A stretch of 8,065 nucleotides of DNA from UBA9630 sp043725085 (GTDB taxonomy: Bacteria > Patescibacteriota > Minisyncoccia > Moranbacterales > UBA2206), in contig JAYSLY010000008.1 of the NCBI GenBank assembly GCA_043725085.1, positions 1-8,065 of the forward strand. Direction: 5' to 3'. A model generated the notes under the pieces. It saw only the letters and a program-made list of their open reading frames with translations. It searched no databases and was not told where the DNA came from. The position numbers and the translations under genes were made by a program. This document shows positions 5,690 through 8,065 of this stretch, piece by piece (position 1 is the stretch's first letter; each line of letters begins with the position of its first letter).

Positions 5690-7900
5690 ATGCCCGAAAA
5701 CATCTTCAAAATTTCATCCAAATTCAAACCCGAAGGCGATCAACCACAGGCGATAGAAAAACTTTCGGAGGGTATTGAAGCTGGCAAAAAATCCCAGACG
5801 CTTTTGGGTGTGACGGGTTCGGGAAAAACTTTCACGATTGCCAACGTGATTGAAAAAGTGCAAAAGCCGACATTGGTGATTGCGCCAAACAAAACGTTGG
5901 CGGCGCAGTTGGCGCAAGAGTTTCGCACTTTCTTTCCCAAAAGTGCAGTGGAATATTTCGTTTCCTACTATGACTATTTCCAGCCGGAAGCCTACATCGC
6001 TTCAACTGACACCTACATCGAAAAAGAATCGCAGATCAACGAAGAAATTGATCGTTTGCGCCACGCCGCCACGGCGGCGCTCATGAGCCGCAAAGATGTG
6101 ATCATTTGCGCCTCCGTGTCTTGCATCTATGGCTTGGGCAGCCCGGACTATTATCGTGATACGATGCTGGAGCTAAAAGTGCAGACAGAAGCTAAGCTTC
6201 GGGATTCCTCCCGAAGCTTAGCTTCTGCTGGAATGGGACGCAATGAAATCGTGCGGCGATTAATCGACATGCAATATCTGCGCAGCGATATTTTGGCGCG
6301 CGGAAAATTTCGCTTGACCGGAGAGACATTGGAAATTATGCCGCCGGCGCGGGAAATTGTGACACGAATTGAAATGTCGGGCGGTGTGGTCAAAAAAATT
6401 TTTGAATATGATTTTGTGAGCGGAGAAAAACTGGCTGATCTTGAAAAAACCTTAGTCTATCCGGCCAAACATTTTGTTGTGCCCGAGGCGATCATGGAAG
6501 CGTCTCTTTCAAAAATCGAAAAAGAGTTGGAGTCGCAGAGAGATTTTTTTCGCGCGCAGGGAAAAATTTTGGAAGCGGAAAGAATCTGGCGTCGCACCAA
6601 GCAAGATATCGAGATGATGCGTGAAGTCGGCTATTGCAACGGGATTGAAAATTATTCGCTCTACCTGACCGGACGCGAAAGTGGCGAAGCGCCCTACACG
6701 CTGATTGACTATTTTCCTAAAGATTTTCTCACCGTGATTGACGAATCGCATGTGACCATTTCGCAACTAAATGGAATGTATAATGGCGATAGAGCGAGAA
6801 AAGTTAATTTGATTGACAATGGCTTTCGCCTGCCCAGTGCTTTTGACAATCGGCCGCTCAAATTTCAAGAATTTGAACAAAAAACCAATCAAACGATTTT
6901 TGTTTCAGCCACGCCAGGGAAATATGAATTGGAAAGATCAAAAGAAAATCCCTTCTCCATTAGAGAGAAGGTGGCCGAAGGCCGGATGAGAGAGGAAACT
7001 TCTGATAATAGACCAGCGTTATTGGCAAATCCCTCTTTATTAACAAAACCCTTTCCCTCACCTGTCTCGAGTACGAGACACCCGCCTGCAACGATTGCAT
7101 TTCGGGCAGGTCCTCTCCCTGAGGGCGAGGAGGCGTATGGTGGTGGAATAATCGAACAAGTCATCCGCCCAACCGGCCTCATTGATCCGGAAATTATTAT
7201 TCGCCCCGCTAAGGGACAAGTGAAAGATGTGGCGCGCGAGATTGAAAAAACCGTTGCTGGGAAAAATCGCGTGCTTGTGACCACGCTCACTAAAAAGATG
7301 GCCGAAGACCTTTCTGATTTCTTGAAAGAAAGCGGGGTGAAGGCAGAATATTTGCACTCCGGCGTGGACACATTGGATCGCGTGCGTATTTTGGAAAAAC
7401 TGCGGCGCGGCGAATTTGATGTGCTTGTCGGCGTGAATCTTTTGCGTGAAGGTTTGGATCTTCCCGAAGTGGCACTTGTTGCCATTTTGGATGCCGACAA
7501 AGAAGGCTTTTTGCGCTCTGAAACATCACTCATTCAGACAATCGGGCGCGCCGCCAGAAACGTCAATGGAAAAGTTGTTTTCTATGCCGATCAGATGACC
7601 GGTTCAATGAAACGGGCGATTTCTGAAACAAATCGGCGGCGAGATTTGCAGTTGGCGTATAACAAAAAACATAAAATCACGCCAAGAACGATCAAGAAAA
7701 AAATTATCTCAATTGTTGACCATGAAATCAATCCGAGATTGACACAGGATTTTTCGCAAATCGAAACGCTGGAGGATATCGCGGGATACGTGAAATTGCG
7801 CGAACGGGAAATGAAAGACGCCGCCAGAAATTTGGAATTTGAGCGTGCGGCCATCATTCGCGATGAGATTTCCGAGTTGCGGAAAATGCAAGTGAAATAA
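5690..7900 (+). CDS. uvrB: UvrABC excinuclease subunit B with two in-frame insertions
   Basis: DNA-damage verification subunit of nucleotide excision repair; it is loaded by UvrA, unwinds locally and recruits UvrC. Helicase motifs are intact: Walker A GVTGSGKT (40-47), the damage-clamping beta-hairpin YYDYFQPEAY (93-102), motif II DESH (351-354), SATPG just before the second insertion, and motif VI QTIGRAARN (616-624). A C-terminal UVR domain (about 700-734, AARNLEFERAAIIRDEI) is present for UvrC contact. The 736-aa length exceeds the usual roughly 650-680 because of two insertions: residues about 165-180 after LELKV, and about 420-486 between ERSKE and IIEQVIRPTG. Removing both leaves about 653 residues. 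All flanking motifs remain in frame, so the protein is probably functional, with the inserts as loops. The ATG at 5690 lacks a Shine-Dalgarno. Confidence 0.95.
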   Translation: MPENIFKISSKFKPEGDQPQAIEKLSEGIEAGKKSQTLLGVTGSGKTFTIANVIEKVQKPTLVIAPNKTLAAQLAQEFRTFFPKSAVEYFVSYYDYFQPEAYIASTDTYIEKESQINEEIDRLRHAATAALMSRKDVIICASVSCIYGLGSPDYYRDTMLELKVQTEAKLRDSSRSLASAGMGRNEIVRRLIDMQYLRSDILARGKFRLTGETLEIMPPAREIVTRIEMSGGVVKKIFEYDFVSGEKLADLEKTLVYPAKHFVVPEAIMEASLSKIEKELESQRDFFRAQGKILEAERIWRRTKQDIEMMREVGYCNGIENYSLYLTGRESGEAPYTLIDYFPKDFLTVIDESHVTISQLNGMYNGDRARKVNLIDNGFRLPSAFDNRPLKFQEFEQKTNQTIFVSATPGKYELERSKENPFSIREKVAEGRMREETSDNRPALLANPSLLTKPFPSPVSSTRHPPATIAFRAGPLPEGEEAYGGGIIEQVIRPTGLIDPEIIIRPAKGQVKDVAREIEKTVAGKNRVLVTTLTKKMAEDLSDFLKESGVKAEYLHSGVDTLDRVRILEKLRRGEFDVLVGVNLLREGLDLPEVALVAILDADKEGFLRSETSLIQTIGRAARNVNGKVVFYADQMTGSMKRAISETNRRRDLQLAYNKKHKITPRTIKKKIISIVDHEINPRLTQDFSQIETLEDIAGYVKLREREMKDAARNLEFERAAIIRDEISELRKMQVK
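6182..6229. repeat. Palindromic element inserted in uvrB (short, near-perfect)
   Basis: Arms 6186-6204 and 6209-6227 are perfectly complementary over 19 bp around a 4-base centre (6205-6208). Each arm also contains its own palindrome, GAAGCTAAGCTTC. The stretch corresponds to UvrB residues about 165-180, which have no counterpart in the usual UvrB sequence between the LELKV and GRNEIVRRL segments. The boundaries are inferred from family knowledge, with an uncertainty of one or two codons. Read in either orientation in the matching frame it encodes EAKLR, two variable residues, then SRSLAS. Confidence 0.8.
6947..7147. repeat. Composite palindromic repeat element inserted in uvrB (about 200 bp)
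   Basis: This stretch codes for UvrB residues about 420-486, absent from normal UvrB between SATPGKYELERSKE and EQVIRPTG. It is packed with inverted repeats: CCTTCTC/GAGAAGG (6951-6957, 6965-6971), GGCCGAAGGCC (6973-6983), TGTCTCG/CGAGACA (7063-7069, 7074-7080), TGCAA/TTGCA (7087-7091, 7095-7099), CCTGC/GCAGG (7085-7089, 7106-7110) and CCTCTCCC-TGA-GGGCGAGG (7112-7130, one mismatch). The two ends are similar in inverted orientation (a pyrimidine-rich CCTTCTCC-type hairpin followed by a GGTGAG-like stretch), as in a nested intergenic repeat of the REP/MITE kind. The peptide is low in conserved features and proline rich. Boundaries are inferred. Confidence 0.78.
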
Positions 7901-7906
7901 TTTAGT

Positions 7907-7935
7907 TTGCGTTAGATATGTATTTGTGGTAAAAT
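7907..7935 (+). promoter_or_regulatory. Promoter for a gene beyond the right edge
   Basis: TTGCGT (7907-7912), a 17-bp spacer ending in TGG, then TAAAAT (7930-7935), again an extended -10. It starts 7 bp after the uvrB stop, so the next gene probably has its own promoter. About 120 nt of transcript would lie in the window with no start codon followed by a long frame, so the leader is long or the gene starts further on. Confidence 0.5.
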
Positions 7936-8010
7936 AAGGTAGTTAGGATTTTTTTTAAAATAAAAAAATAGACCTGTTGCTTAATAAAACTTTCTAAAAT
8001 TAGAACCTCC

Positions 8011-8056
8011 CTGGAGATTCTTGAATTATCACTTCGCAGTGAGATGGTAATTCCAG
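8011..8056 (+). other. Interrupted hairpin in the region after uvrB
   Basis: GAATTATCACT (8023-8033) pairs with AGTGA (8038-8042) and, across a 5-base bulge, TAATTC (8048-8053) around the loop TCGC. An outer CTGG/CCAG (8011-8014, 8053-8056) nearly closes it. A T-run does not follow within the window, so it is not an obvious terminator. It may be a structured leader of the next gene or part of an intergenic repeat. No known riboswitch family was recognised. Confidence 0.4.
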
Positions 8057-8065
8057 AGTCCGCAG

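Noticed and set aside
6889..7533. Long antisense open frame (214 codons) opposite uvrB
   Set aside because: It lies wholly within a well-supported uvrB, has no recognisable domain, and is explained by codon bias plus the stop-free insertion.
5690..7900. uvrB as a pseudogene because of its insertions
   Set aside because: Both insertions keep the frame, and all helicase motifs and the UVR domain are intact.
1..8065. tRNA, rRNA or CRISPR array
   Set aside because: No cloverleaf-like sequence, rRNA-like stretch or regularly spaced repeats were seen on either strand.

Overview
The window reads as bacterial chromosome, most likely from the Candidate Phyla Radiation (Patescibacteria, Parcubacteria/Moranbacteria-like). 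This placement is an inference. It rests on a short SecG, a membrane-anchored family 5 solute-binding protein with no permease genes beside it, a stand-alone cupin phosphoglucose isomerase, A-rich leaders without Shine-Dalgarno sequences, and a uvrB gene carrying in-frame palindromic insertions. No 16S or ribosomal gene is present to settle it. All readable genes fit the standard bacterial code and none ends in TGA.

Layout. Positions 6-1389 are a complete IS3-family insertion sequence with its transposase on the minus strand. It has 21-bp imperfect terminal inverted repeats, orfA, orfB, a U UUU UUA frameshift site joining them, and a terminator-like hairpin at its upstream end. Positions 1417-4416 are a tightly packed minus-strand cluster in the transcription order secG, solute-binding protein, cupin glucose-6-phosphate isomerase, cupin mannose-6-phosphate isomerase. 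A good promoter lies at 4463-4491. A divergent intergenic region (about 4417-4627) separates this cluster from a plus-strand pair: GDP-mannose pyrophosphorylase (4628-5668) and uvrB (5690-7900). Positions 7901-8065 hold no gene, but contain a plausible plus-strand promoter and a hairpin that may be the leader of a gene beyond the window.

How the genes fit together. The two cupin isomerases and the pyrophosphorylase supply three steps of the route glucose-6-P to fructose-6-P to mannose-6-P, then mannose-1-P to GDP-mannose. The phosphomannomutase step is not in the window. The isomerase and pyrophosphorylase activities, often fused in one AlgA/ManC-type protein, are separate genes on opposite strands here. 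SecG is a Sec translocon subunit and the binding protein is a Sec-dependent surface protein; UvrB is the nucleotide excision repair damage-verification helicase.

The most unusual content is in uvrB. Two stop-free, frame-preserving insertions rich in inverted repeats interrupt an otherwise normal UvrB. One (about 48 bp) is a near-perfect palindrome that encodes almost the same peptide on either strand. The other (about 200 bp) is a composite of several hairpins. They resemble in style the Rickettsia palindromic elements found inside genes. The solute-binding gene is also odd: its reading frame continues upstream through a probable membrane anchor to the secG stop with no ATG, GTG or TTG start there.
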